From an uncultured Clostridia bacterium (GTDB taxonomy: Bacteria; Bacillota; Clostridia; Lachnospirales; Lachnospiraceae): a stretch of DNA of 33,376 bases. The translations under genes were made by a program, and so were the position numbers. Each line of letters begins with the position of its first letter. The first letter of the stretch is position 1. The DNA lies in the NCBI GenBank assembly GCA_937896665.1, contig CALBNS010000096.1:1-33376 (forward strand), written 5' to 3'. Shown piece by piece: positions 6,002 to 14,796 of this stretch. The notes beneath the pieces are model-generated. The model did no database searches, was not told where the DNA came from, and was given only the letters and a program-made list of their open reading frames with translations.

Positions 6002-7828
6002 ATGAATGTTTTGAATATAGAGCACGTCAGCAAAATATTTGGAGAGAATCGTATCTTTGATGACGTTTCCTACGGAATCCACGAGGGTGACAAAATCGGG
6101 ATTATCGGCATCAACGGCACTGGAAAAACCACACTTTTGAAGATTATTGCAGGTATCGAAGAAACGGATGAGGGACAAGTCATCAAACAAAACGGACTTC
6201 GCATCACCTATCTGCCACAGAATCCGGAATTTCCGGAAGGGGCAACCGTTCTTTCCTATGTAATCGACGGAAAGCATCAGATGGAGTGGAACACAGAGAG
6301 CGAAGCGAAAACGGTTTTAAACAAACTTGGTATCCTGGAGCATGACGCGAGGATTGACACCTTATCAGGAGGACAAAAGAAGCGTGTTGCGCTTGCAAGA
6401 ACGCTGATTAATCCGGCTGATGTGCTGATTCTGGATGAGCCTACCAACCATATTGACAATGAGATGACTCTTTGGCTTGAAGATTACTTAAATAAATTCA
6501 AGGGTGTTATCATCATGGTAACCCATGACCGTTATTTTCTGGACCGTGTCACGAATAAGATTCTGGAAATCAGCCATGGAAAACTTTATGGATACACTGC
6601 AAATTATTCGCAGTTTCTGGAATTAAAGGCACAGCGGGAGGAGATGGAGCTTGCCACCGAGCGCAAGCGTCAGAGCATTCTTCGCATGGAAATTGAATGG
6701 GCGAAACGTGGCTGTCGCGCGAGAACCACGAAGCAAAAGGCGAGATTAGAACGTCTAGAAGCATTGAAAAATGGTGCTGCTCCGGTAAAGGATACGACAG
6801 TGGAATTGGAATCCATTGGAACGAGAATGGGCAACAAAACTATTGAGCTTCGAGGTGTAAGTAAAAGCTATGAAGGAAAGAAGATTATCGACAATTTTAG
6901 TTATATTGTATTAAAGAATCAGCGGCTTGGTATCATCGGACCAAACGGCTGTGGAAAGTCAACTCTGATGAAGCTGATTACAGGTGAGCTTTGCCCGGAT
7001 GCAGGAGAAATCGAGATTGGAGATACGATTCAAATCGGTTATTTTGCACAGGAAGCGGAAGATATGGACACGAATCAGAGGGTCATTGATTATATCAAGG
7101 ATGTGGCAGATTATGTCTCGACCAAAGATGGCAGAATTACGGCATCTCAGATGTTGGAGCGATTTTTATTTGACGGGAATCTGCAGTATACACCGATTCA
7201 GAAATTATCGGGTGGGGAAAAACGAAGACTGTATCTTTGTAAGGTGTTGATGGAATCGCCAAACGTCCTTATTTTAGATGAACCGACCAACGATTTGGAT
7301 ATTCCGACACTGACGATTTTGGAGGATTACCTGGATTCTTTTAACGGAATCATTATCACTGTATCCCACGACCGATATTTTCTGGACAATCTGGTGGAAC
7401 GTATTTTTGTGTTTGAAGGAAATGGCTATTTAAAGCAATGCGAAGGCGGTTACACGGATTATCTGGAAGCAAGACAACGTATGGATGACAATCAGGGGAT
7501 TGCTTCTGGTAAGGCTGTTGGGATAGGTAGTCAGAGTGAGGATGAAAAGAAAAAAAGAACAGGAAGGGACTGGAAGAAGGACCAGCCCGTGAAACTCAAA
7601 TTCAGCTATAAAGAGCAGAAAGAATATGAGACCATTGACCAGACAATCGCAGCGTTAGAGGAAAAAAAAGAAGCTCTGGATCAGGAGATGTTAGAGAATG
7701 CAACGAACTCAGCGAAGTTGTCGGAGATTATGGCAAGAAAGGAAGAAACAGAGGCAGCGTTGGAGGAAAAGATGGAGCGTTGGGTCTATTTAAATGATCT
7801 GGCAGAAAAGATTGCAGCACAGGAATAA
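6002..7828 (+). CDS. ABC-F family ATPase (Uup/YfmR-like)
   Basis: Soluble ATPase with two nucleotide-binding domains and no membrane segment, as in ABC-F factors that act on the ribosome. Domain one: Walker A GINGTGKTT at 36-44, LSGGQ at 121-125, Walker B with D145-E146. Domain two: Walker A beginning G313, LSGGE at 402-406, then LILDEPTNDLD. Between them lies the basic, helical linker (about 200-260) that reaches the peptidyl-transferase region. The C-terminal 80 residues form a coiled coil, as in Uup and B. subtilis YfmR, which relieve stalling; this argues against a pure antibiotic-resistance protein. At 608 residues the length fits. The weak GGAG ribosome site lies eight bases before ATG. 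Confidence 0.92.
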   Translation: MNVLNIEHVSKIFGENRIFDDVSYGIHEGDKIGIIGINGTGKTTLLKIIAGIEETDEGQVIKQNGLRITYLPQNPEFPEGATVLSYVIDGKHQMEWNTESEAKTVLNKLGILEHDARIDTLSGGQKKRVALARTLINPADVLILDEPTNHIDNEMTLWLEDYLNKFKGVIIMVTHDRYFLDRVTNKILEISHGKLYGYTANYSQFLELKAQREEMELATERKRQSILRMEIEWAKRGCRARTTKQKARLERLEALKNGAAPVKDTTVELESIGTRMGNKTIELRGVSKSYEGKKIIDNFSYIVLKNQRLGIIGPNGCGKSTLMKLITGELCPDAGEIEIGDTIQIGYFAQEAEDMDTNQRVIDYIKDVADYVSTKDGRITASQMLERFLFDGNLQYTPIQKLSGGEKRRLYLCKVLMESPNVLILDEPTNDLDIPTLTILEDYLDSFNGIIITVSHDRYFLDNLVERIFVFEGNGYLKQCEGGYTDYLEARQRMDDNQGIASGKAVGIGSQSEDEKKKRTGRDWKKDQPVKLKFSYKEQKEYETIDQTIAALEEKKEALDQEMLENATNSAKLSEIMARKEETEAALEEKMERWVYLNDLAEKIAAQE

Positions 7829-7936
7829 GTGAACACTTTGTTATGTAACGGTGTACACGGATGCATAGGACGTATGAAACACATTTTTTTATTTTGCATA
7901 TATTATACAGAGTCTGATTTTGAGGTTTTGTAAATT

Positions 7937-8860
7937 ATGAAAGATTATGTGAGGATATCATTAGAGACGCACTTGTTTTTTGCAAGAATTATGAAAGAAC
8001 ATGCCTTGTTTTTGCAGGCTGGATTTGTACAAAAAAATGTGGAATGGATACGAAAAGCGGACTTCTTCCGAAAACAGTTTGAGGATTTGTTGAGGAGAAC
8101 TGTGGAAATGAGTAGTCGAATGATAAGCGGAAGTGTGTTGCAGTCGGAGGAACTGGTTACAAAATTCACGTTAGATGCGGAGAAAATGACCAGCGATTTG
8201 AGTGGGATTTCCATTGACAGTAGAATTACTTTGCTGGAAAAGGAACTGGAATGTGGACGTGACTTTCAAGTGAGCCGCGAGATGATGCAGAGGATTTCCC
8301 GGTTAAATGAGAGAGCTGTGTGGCTTCTGAATGGGCTGATTGACTTTAAAGAGAATCTGCTGGAGGAAGTAAAGGAAAGCCGTATATTTACAACGAACTA
8401 TCCACTGCTCATTGATCACATTACGCGGGAAGCAAAACTTTATCGGGAAACCATTGAAGGACTCATGAAGAATCAAAGAGTCTGCTATCGAAACCTACAG
8501 AAGCAGGAGAACTTCTGGAATTGTATTATGAAGGAGCATGCACTTTTTATCCGTGGGTTGCTTGATCCATGTGAGGAAGAACTCATTTGTGCTACGGATG
8601 GATTTGCCAGGGAATTTGAAGAATTGTTGGAAATGGCGTGTAAGCAGGATTGTCGTGCGCAAGAAGCAGCACAGGAACTTTCGGATAAGTCTTTGGAAAA
8701 GACCGTGGAGCTGCGTGATTTCAAGGCTGCAGGTACGAAGGGAGTTCTGGAGGGACAGATTCAGGCGATTTTCTTGCCTCTGCTTGCAGACCATGTACTT
8801 CGTGAGGCAAATCATTATATCCGGATTTTAGATCATGGTTATATGTGGCAGGAGGGATAG
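7937..8860 (+). CDS. DUF2935 family protein (duplicated ferritin-like metal-binding fold)
   Basis: The 307-residue product matches DUF2935, a family of soluble, all-helical proteins with a metal site. It is an internal duplication: MKEHALF occurs at 19-25 and again around E200-H201 (followed by IRGLLDP), and a DHxxREA motif occurs at 160-166 and 285-291. These paired His and Glu residues are the likely metal ligands. There is no signal peptide. It lies three bases before the multicopper oxidase gene, so translation is probably coupled and the two proteins likely work together, perhaps as metal or oxygen handling partners. The ribosome site is weak (GAGG about 12 bases before ATG). The biochemical role is not known. 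Confidence 0.85.
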   Translation: MKDYVRISLETHLFFARIMKEHALFLQAGFVQKNVEWIRKADFFRKQFEDLLRRTVEMSSRMISGSVLQSEELVTKFTLDAEKMTSDLSGISIDSRITLLEKELECGRDFQVSREMMQRISRLNERAVWLLNGLIDFKENLLEEVKESRIFTTNYPLLIDHITREAKLYRETIEGLMKNQRVCYRNLQKQENFWNCIMKEHALFIRGLLDPCEEELICATDGFAREFEELLEMACKQDCRAQEAAQELSDKSLEKTVELRDFKAAGTKGVLEGQIQAIFLPLLADHVLREANHYIRILDHGYMWQEG

Positions 8861-8863
8861 AAG

Positions 8864-11800
8864 ATGGAATTATGTGCTTATCCCATTCAGGAAAAGACCC
8901 GCTGTTATGAAATCGAAGCAATCGAAATTCCGATTGTTTATAATAAATATGGAGACCATGACCCCAATGGTCTTCTCTATGTCTTAAAGAAGGACGCAGA
9001 AAGAATTAAGGAAAAAGCATTAGAAAATTTACGTATGGAAATACCACAGCCTTATGAGGAGGTCCGTCCACTAGTCATTCGTGCGAATGTGGGGGATAAG
9101 GTTATTATCCGTTTTTCCCATTCCCTCGATAGGCCGCTTTCTATTCATGTACAGGGACTTCAGTATGATGTGCAGACTTCGGACGGAGCCAGTGTAGGAT
9201 ATAACAAAGATTCTACAACAAGAAATTGTATTACCTATATCTGGTATGCACAGCGGGAAGGCGCCTTTCTGTTCCATGATATGGCAGACACCAGAAGCAG
9301 CGAGGAGGGTACCAATATCCATGGCCTGTTTGGAGCCATTATTGTGGAAGCTCCTGAGTCAAGATGGCTCAGCCCAGAGACGGGAGAAGAAATAGAAAGT
9401 GGATTATTTGCAGATATTTATCATCCGACAAATCCTGCATTCCGGGAATATGCTGTGTTCTTTCATGACGAGATGGAAATCAAGGATAAAAACGGAAATC
9501 AGCCCCTTGATCCGCATACGGGTCTGCCATCGTCTACAACCGGCATCAGTTATCGCTCGGAACCAATGCGTAACCGGGAACCTCTGACAGAAGAACATTC
9601 CGATACGGGAGAGGATATTTCTATGAGCTCCTGGGTGTATGGAGACCCGGCCCCTCCGATTCTGAGAGCCTATGTGGGCGACCCGTCAAAAATCCGGCTG
9701 ATACACGGTGGAGTCAAGGAAACCCATGTATTTCATCTGCATAACCACCAATGGAAGCTGGAACCGGACTGTCAGAATTCTACGATCTTTGACTCAATTT
9801 CGATTAGTCCGCAGGAGACGTATACGTTGGACATTCTGCATGGGGCAGGAAGTCTAAATGGTATGATTGGGGATGCAATTTTCCATTGCCATTTATATCC
9901 GCATTTTCATGAAGGCATGTGGACCCTGTGGAGGATTCATGACAGACTAGAAGATGGTACGGGGAGACTTCCGGACGGCACGCCAATTCCGCCGCTTTTG
10001 CCCCTGAAAGACAGAAGGCGACCGCTGAAAAAAGACAAGGCTCACCCAGGATACCCGAATTTTATCAATGGAACTTATGGAAAGCCACCACTTCAGCCGC
10101 CGCTTGGGGTATTGAACCCGGATGGCACGAATAAAATAGAACCGACGAACCTAGAGTTAGAAAACTTTGTGGAAGATTTTGAGCCAGGTGCCTTATATAC
10201 AGACACTTGTCCTTGCCATACAGACGCGGACTGTTATTGCGAAGAGGAAAAGGTACGAGTGTTTGAAATTGCGCTGGTGCAGGCAAAAGTTACGTACAAT
10301 CAATATGGCTGGCACGATCCACAGGGTAGATTTTTTGTGTTGAAAGAGGAGTTAGAGTGTTATGGAGGACTAGACGAATATATCCGCAAAGTAGAGTCAC
10401 AGGAAATCATGGTGGAACCGCTGGTAATCCGCGCCAATGCAGGAGATTGTATTGAGATCCAACTGACGAATCTGCTTCCTGAATTCTTGGAGGAAAGCCC
10501 GTTCCAGATGAAAACGAGGACGGATATTGTAGGATATCACATTCATCTTGTGAAGTTTGATACGATTGTCTCAGATGGTGCGGCAAACGGATGGAATAAC
10601 ATTGCTGGAGCAAGACAATACGAGACTCTGATTGAACGATTTTTTGCCAACACAGAACTTAAGACTGTTTTTTTTCATGATCATCTGTTTGCAAACTCTC
10701 ATCAGCAGCACGGGGTATTTGGAGCACTGCTTGTAGAGGAAGCCGGAGCGACATTCCATGATGTATGTACAGGAGAACCGATTTGCGCAGGAACAAAAGC
10801 GGTGATTCAAAGAAGAGATGGTACGTCTTTCCGAGAGTTCGCTTTGTTTGTGCACGATTTTGCATTGCTTTTTGATAAAGAAGGGAATGCTTTGAATCCA
10901 CCGGTCGTACCGGGAGCTCATGATGATCCCGGGGTGATGGGTATTAATTATCGATGCGAACCGATGCGGGAGAGACTTTGCAGGCATGATGACCCTGCAT
11001 ATATTTTCAGCTCCTATGTGCATGGAGATCCTGCAACTCCGGTTTTAGAGACTTATCCGGGAGATGAAATCATGATTCGACTGCTGGATGGAGCCCATGA
11101 GGAACAGCACGCATTTAATCTGACGGGAATGTCATGGAAAAAAGAAGTTGAGGATGAGGCATCTCCTGATATCGCGAGCCAGACACTGGGCATCTCTCAG
11201 GTGTATAACATTCGGATTACAAAGCAGTATCATCCCGGTGATTATCTTTATTATTTCGGCGGAATTGATGATGCATGGCTTGGACTCTGGGGAATTATCC
11301 GTGCGTATGATAAGCAGCAAACCCATTTGAAACCATTGTGTAAAGGAATCCGGCAAATCCTTCCGCTTCCGTTGTGCCACGGACACGATGCAAGGATTCG
11401 AAAATATGAGATTGCAGCTATTCAGACAAACATTGCCTATAATAACTATGGAGACCATGATCCGAATGGGCTGGTGTTTGTGCCGTTGGATGACGTAGAC
11501 CAGGTGCTTTTTAAAAATTGTCAGCCAAAGCCTTTGATTTTGAGGGCAAATGCAGGGGACTGGATTGAGGTAACGCTGCATAATCTGATTGACAAAAAAA
11601 TTCCGTATTTTGATTATCCGAGCGTTCCGTTAGACTGCAGGCATAAGCCGTCGAAAAGGGTTTCCATGAATCCCCAATTTCTAAGCTACGATCCAATCTG
11701 TGATTCGGGAATCAATGTGGGATATAACAACCGAGAACAAACTGTGGGACCAGGAGAAAGCAAGAAATATCTATGGTATGCAGACCGAGAATATGGTTCT

Positions 11801-12526
11801 TGTATTATTCAGTCCTTTGGTGATATGAGAAATCATCGGTATCACGGGCTGTTTGGTGCAGTGTTGATTGAACCGGCAGGGGCAGAGTGGTATCGTCAAA
11901 ATTCATTTAACAAAGAGATCTATGGTCATCAGGCGGTCATAACAGCTCCGGGAGTAGACAGTTTTCGCGAGTTTGTGGTATTTATCCAAAACGGAATCCG
12001 AATGCTGGATGATAAGAACCAGGTTGTAAAAACGATTACAGATGAGGGAGAGGGCATTGATCACGAAGATACGGGAGAGAAAGGGTATAATTATCGCTCA
12101 GAACGATTTGCTAACCGATTAAGAAGAGATTTTCGGATTTCAAAGGTGTTCAGCAGCAAGGTGCATGGAGACCCGGCTACTCCAGTGTTTAAGGCATATA
12201 CGGGGGAACGTGTGGTATTTCGCCTGATGATGCCGGCAGATAAACCAAGAAATGTGGGATTTTGTATTCATGGGCACGTGTGGAAAGAGATGGATGAAAG
12301 ATCCTGTACACAAAGAAGGGCGGTGCAGGGAGCAGTCAGCATTGGAAATACCTTTGATATTGAACTGGAAAATGGAGCATCCCGTCCAGGTGATTATTTA
12401 TACCGATCTGGAAGTTTAAGATGGGACGTGGAATCAGGAATGTGGGGCATCTTTCGTGTAATGAAACAAAGTTTTTCATGTAAATGCAGAAAAATGATTT
12501 GCAAATTTTTGCCGAAGGTACGATAA
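8864..12526 (+). CDS. Giant multicopper oxidase-like protein with three double-cupredoxin repeats (MnxG-like plan)
   Basis: The 1220 residues form three repeats starting near 15, 466 and 847, each opening with Y-x-x-YG-x-HDP-x-G and containing HG[LV]FGA and [VY]GDPA motifs; each should hold two cupredoxin domains. Repeat one has HxxHxH at 288-293 and HCHxxxHxxxxM at 341-352: the type 1 copper ligands (H288, C342, H347, M352) and half of the trinuclear site (H291, H293, H341, H343). Repeat two supplies the other four histidines, HIH at 559-561 and HDH at 605-607. Repeat three keeps none of these. Thus one complete copper set appears to be split across repeats one and two. Size and six-domain plan resemble MnxG, the Mn(II) oxidase of marine Bacillus, and ceruloplasmin. 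No signal peptide. Cys-rich stretches occur at 449-459 and 1206-1213. The substrate is unknown; manganese, iron or copper(I) oxidation are candidates. Confidence 0.88.
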   Translation: MELCAYPIQEKTRCYEIEAIEIPIVYNKYGDHDPNGLLYVLKKDAERIKEKALENLRMEIPQPYEEVRPLVIRANVGDKVIIRFSHSLDRPLSIHVQGLQYDVQTSDGASVGYNKDSTTRNCITYIWYAQREGAFLFHDMADTRSSEEGTNIHGLFGAIIVEAPESRWLSPETGEEIESGLFADIYHPTNPAFREYAVFFHDEMEIKDKNGNQPLDPHTGLPSSTTGISYRSEPMRNREPLTEEHSDTGEDISMSSWVYGDPAPPILRAYVGDPSKIRLIHGGVKETHVFHLHNHQWKLEPDCQNSTIFDSISISPQETYTLDILHGAGSLNGMIGDAIFHCHLYPHFHEGMWTLWRIHDRLEDGTGRLPDGTPIPPLLPLKDRRRPLKKDKAHPGYPNFINGTYGKPPLQPPLGVLNPDGTNKIEPTNLELENFVEDFEPGALYTDTCPCHTDADCYCEEEKVRVFEIALVQAKVTYNQYGWHDPQGRFFVLKEELECYGGLDEYIRKVESQEIMVEPLVIRANAGDCIEIQLTNLLPEFLEESPFQMKTRTDIVGYHIHLVKFDTIVSDGAANGWNNIAGARQYETLIERFFANTELKTVFFHDHLFANSHQQHGVFGALLVEEAGATFHDVCTGEPICAGTKAVIQRRDGTSFREFALFVHDFALLFDKEGNALNPPVVPGAHDDPGVMGINYRCEPMRERLCRHDDPAYIFSSYVHGDPATPVLETYPGDEIMIRLLDGAHEEQHAFNLTGMSWKKEVEDEASPDIASQTLGISQVYNIRITKQYHPGDYLYYFGGIDDAWLGLWGIIRAYDKQQTHLKPLCKGIRQILPLPLCHGHDARIRKYEIAAIQTNIAYNNYGDHDPNGLVFVPLDDVDQVLFKNCQPKPLILRANAGDWIEVTLHNLIDKKIPYFDYPSVPLDCRHKPSKRVSMNPQFLSYDPICDSGINVGYNNREQTVGPGESKKYLWYADREYGSCIIQSFGDMRNHRYHGLFGAVLIEPAGAEWYRQNSFNKEIYGHQAVITAPGVDSFREFVVFIQNGIRMLDDKNQVVKTITDEGEGIDHEDTGEKGYNYRSERFANRLRRDFRISKVFSSKVHGDPATPVFKAYTGERVVFRLMMPADKPRNVGFCIHGHVWKEMDERSCTQRRAVQGAVSIGNTFDIELENGASRPGDYLYRSGSLRWDVESGMWGIFRVMKQSFSCKCRKMICKFLPKVR

Positions 12527-12537
12527 TATCAGTATTG

Positions 12538-12568
12538 GGCAGGTAAGACTCATTGCCTGCCTGATTTT
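12538..12568 (+). terminator. Intrinsic terminator after the multicopper oxidase
   Basis: GGCAGGTAA pairs with TTGCCTGCC (one G-U) around a six-base loop, followed by TGATTTTGT. The T-tract is short. Confidence 0.65.
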
Positions 12569-12591
12569 GTGTAAAAAGTGATACAAACATA

Positions 12592-12620
12592 TTGACAAAG
12601 AGAGTGATAGTTGTTAATAT
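12592..12620 (+). promoter_or_regulatory. Strong sigma-A promoter of ilvN-ilvC
   Basis: Perfect TTGACA at 12592-12597, 17 bases, TAATAT at 12615-12620, with an extended TG at 12612-12613. Confidence 0.85.
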
Positions 12621-12622
12621 AT

Positions 12623-12646
12623 AAAAACAGAACGCACTCTGTTTTT
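12623..12646 (+). promoter_or_regulatory. Palindrome over the ilvN transcription start (candidate operator)
   Basis: AAAAACAGA and TCTGTTTTT form a perfect nine-base inverted repeat around a six-base centre, two bases after the -10 box. At this place it would cover the start site, as expected for a repressor operator; it could also be a hairpin at the 5' end of the mRNA. Confidence 0.5.
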
Positions 12647-12676
12647 GGAAACGAGACAGAAAATGGAGGATAGTTT

Positions 12677-13180
12677 ATGAGAAAACAAGTATTTTCATTG
12701 TTGGTACATAACACGGCAGGCTTATTAAGTCGCGTGGCAGGTTTGTTCAGCAGACGCGGATACAGTATTGACAGTATTACAGCAGGGACAACGACAGATG
12801 AGAGATATACAAGACTGACAGTTGTTGCAAAGGGAGATGAGATGATTCTTTCTCAGATTGAAAAGCAACTTGCAAAACTGGAGGATGTTATCGATATCAA
12901 AATCCTTGCAGATGGTGAATCGGTTTGCAGAGAATTGATTATGGTGAAGGTGTTAGCGAATGCATCGCAGAGAGCTGAGATTATTTCAGTAGCAGATATT
13001 TTCCGTGCGAAGATTGTAGATGTAGAGACAGAATCGCTGATGCTTGAGATGACTGGTAATCAGTCAAAAGTAGAAGCATTCTTGAAATTACTGGAGGGTT
13101 ATGAAATCTTAGAACTTGCACGTACAGGACTTACAGGTTTATCAAGAGGAATCAAAGACGTTAAGATTCTGGATGATTAG
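12677..13180 (+). CDS. ilvN: Acetolactate synthase small (regulatory) subunit
   Basis: Regulatory subunit of acetohydroxyacid synthase, the first common enzyme of valine, leucine and isoleucine synthesis; it binds valine for feedback control. The N-terminal ACT domain is clear (SLLVHNTAGLLSRVAGLFSR at 7-26, then GYSIDSIT), followed by the C-terminal small-subunit domain. At 167 residues it has normal length. GGAGG lies eight bases before ATG. It is upstream of ilvC with an 87-base gap. The catalytic subunit gene ilvB is not in this window, so it must be elsewhere. Confidence 0.95.
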   Translation: MRKQVFSLLVHNTAGLLSRVAGLFSRRGYSIDSITAGTTTDERYTRLTVVAKGDEMILSQIEKQLAKLEDVIDIKILADGESVCRELIMVKVLANASQRAEIISVADIFRAKIVDVETESLMLEMTGNQSKVEAFLKLLEGYEILELARTGLTGLSRGIKDVKILDD

Positions 13181-13267
13181 TTGAGATAAGATTGAATTAC
13201 GAAGCTAGAGGTGAGAGCCTTTAACTATATAAAATGTGAAAAACATTAGTATTGGGAGGAAATACAT

Positions 13268-14287
13268 ATGGCAAAAATTTATTATCAAGAAGATTGTAAT
13301 TTATCTTTATTAGAAGGAAAGACAATCGCAGTGATTGGTTACGGAAGCCAAGGTCACGCACACGCATTAAACGCAAAAGAATCTGGATGCAACGTAATCA
13401 TCGGTCTTTATGAAGGGAGCCGTTCATGGGACAAAGCAGTAGCACAAGGTTTTGAAGTTTATACCGCAGCAGAAGCAGCTAAAAAAGCGGATATCATCAT
13501 GATTCTTATCAATGATGAAAAACAGGCTGACTTGTACAAAAAAGATATCGAGCCAAATCTTGAAGAAGGCAACATGTTAATGTTTGCTCATGGTTTTAAC
13601 ATTCACTTTGGATGTATCAAACCACCGAAGAATGTAGACGTAACAATGGTAGCTCCAAAAGGACCTGGACACACAGTAAGAAGTGAATATCAGGCTGGAA
13701 AAGGTGTTCCATGTTTGGTAGCTGTTGAACAGGATGCCACAGGAAGAGCTTTAGATAAAGCACTTGCATATGCATTAGCAATTGGTGGAGCAAGAGCCGG
13801 TGTTCTTGAAACAACATTCCGTACAGAAACAGAAACAGACCTTTTCGGTGAACAGGCAGTACTTTGTGGTGGTGTTTGTGCATTGATGCAGGCTGGTTAT
13901 GAAACATTAGTTGAAGCAGGATATGATCCAAGAAATGCTTACTTTGAATGTATCCATGAAATGAAATTAATCGTTGACTTGATTTACCAGAGTGGTTTTG
14001 CAGGAATGAGATACTCTATCTCAAATACAGCAGAATACGGTGATTACATTACAGGACCAAAGATTATCACAGATGAAACAAAGAAAGCAATGAAGAAAAT
14101 CTTATCTGACATTCAGGATGGTACATTTGCAAAAGACTTCTTATTAGATATGTCTGATGCAGGAAGCCAGGTACACTTCAAAGCTATGAGAAAATTAGCT
14201 GCTGAACATCCATCAGAAGTCGTTGGTGAAGAAATCAGAAAGCTTTACAGCTGGAATAACGAAGAAGATAAGTTTATCAATAACTAA
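13268..14287 (+). CDS. ilvC: Ketol-acid reductoisomerase
   Basis: Converts acetolactate or acetohydroxybutyrate to the dihydroxy acid using NAD(P)H and magnesium, the step after acetolactate synthase. The Rossmann motif GYGSQGHAHALN is at 24-35; the metal-binding motifs DLFGEQ and E-CIHEMKLIVDL follow in the all-helical C-terminal domain. At 339 residues it is the short class I form. GGGAGG precedes ATG. It is cotranscribed with ilvN and ends in a strong terminator. Confidence 0.97.
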   Translation: MAKIYYQEDCNLSLLEGKTIAVIGYGSQGHAHALNAKESGCNVIIGLYEGSRSWDKAVAQGFEVYTAAEAAKKADIIMILINDEKQADLYKKDIEPNLEEGNMLMFAHGFNIHFGCIKPPKNVDVTMVAPKGPGHTVRSEYQAGKGVPCLVAVEQDATGRALDKALAYALAIGGARAGVLETTFRTETETDLFGEQAVLCGGVCALMQAGYETLVEAGYDPRNAYFECIHEMKLIVDLIYQSGFAGMRYSISNTAEYGDYITGPKIITDETKKAMKKILSDIQDGTFAKDFLLDMSDAGSQVHFKAMRKLAAEHPSEVVGEEIRKLYSWNNEEDKFINN

Positions 14288-14308
14288 TCAGATTCTATAT
14301 GTGCGAAG

Positions 14309-14344
14309 CGCTTTGCCTGCAAAATTGCAGGCAGGGCGTTTTTT
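14309..14344 (+). terminator. Intrinsic terminator of ilvN-ilvC
   Basis: CGCTTTGCCTGC pairs with GCAGGCAGGGCG around a six-base loop, followed by six T. Confidence 0.9.
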
Positions 14345-14383
14345 GATATAGGAAAGCAATCCTTTCAGGGTGCTCTGTATAAC

Positions 14384-14420
14384 AAAAAACCAACCATATG
14401 ACGGTATGGTTGGTTTTTTT
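14384..14420. terminator. Bidirectional terminator between ilvC and rpsT
   Basis: AAAAAACCAACCATA pairs with TATGGTTGGTTTTTT around a six-base loop. It has a T-tract on both strands, so it can stop read-through from ilvC and is the main terminator of rpsT on the minus strand. Confidence 0.88.
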
Positions 14421-14441
14421 ATATATTCTTTGTTTTAGAAA

Positions 14442-14705
14442 TTAAGCTAATGTGTTTACAGCTTTTGTAATGCGAGAAACTTTTCTAGCACATGTGTTTT
14501 TGTGATAAACACCCTTGCTTCCAGCTTTGCTGATTTCAGAAATAGCAGCTTTTAAAGCTTCTGTAGCAACAGCTTTGTCTTTCGCAGCAACAGCAGCGTC
14601 TACTTTTTTAATAGCTGTTTTAACACTAGATTTGATAGATTTATTTCTAGCAGCCTTAGTTTCGTTTACTAAAATTCTTTTTTTTGCAGATTTAATGTTA
14701 GCCAA
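14442..14705 (-). CDS. rpsT: 30S ribosomal protein S20
   Basis: Small basic protein that binds 16S rRNA. The 87-residue sequence starts (M)ANIKSAKKRILVNE and is rich in Lys and Ala, as is usual for S20. The start is TTG at 14703-14705, because GGAGGTG lies six bases before it and the S20 N-terminus begins exactly there; a TTG 15 bases earlier overlaps the ribosome site. It is the only minus-strand gene of the core region and stands back to back with gpr. Confidence 0.95.
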   Translation of the reverse strand: MANIKSAKKRILVNETKAARNKSIKSSVKTAIKKVDAAVAAKDKAVATEALKAAISEISKAGSKGVYHKNTCARKVSRITKAVNTLA

Positions 14706-14753
14706 TGTGAACACCTCCAAATACGTGATATTATTTCATTTGTCAATTTGTCT

Positions 14754-14781
14754 GGTAGACCCGGACACGGAACGTCCTACC
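14754..14781 (-). promoter_or_regulatory. Hairpin in the rpsT mRNA leader
   Basis: On the minus strand GGTA-GGAC pairs with GTCC-TACC with a five-base bulge. It lies about ten bases after the expected start of transcription. S20 autoregulation is possible but not shown. Confidence 0.3.
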
Positions 14782-14796
14782 AAAACACACTCATTC

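Noticed and set aside
6002..7828. ABC-F protein as an antibiotic-resistance determinant
   Set aside because: The C-terminal coiled coil and chromosomal setting next to a phosphatase fit Uup/YfmR housekeeping factors better than Msr/Vga/Lsa types.
7829..7936. Promoter for the DUF2935-oxidase pair around TATTATACAG at 7901-7910
   Set aside because: No acceptable -35 box lies 16-18 bases upstream; a sporulation sigma factor promoter is possible but could not be recognised.
13617..13931. Open frame of 104 residues on the minus strand inside ilvC
   Set aside because: It is antisense to a highly conserved gene, has a low-complexity Leu/His-rich product and no ribosome site; it is a shadow of ilvC codon use.
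14706..14720. Longer S20 starting at TTG 14718-14720
   Set aside because: This would translate the ribosome binding site itself; the S20 family begins at the later TTG.
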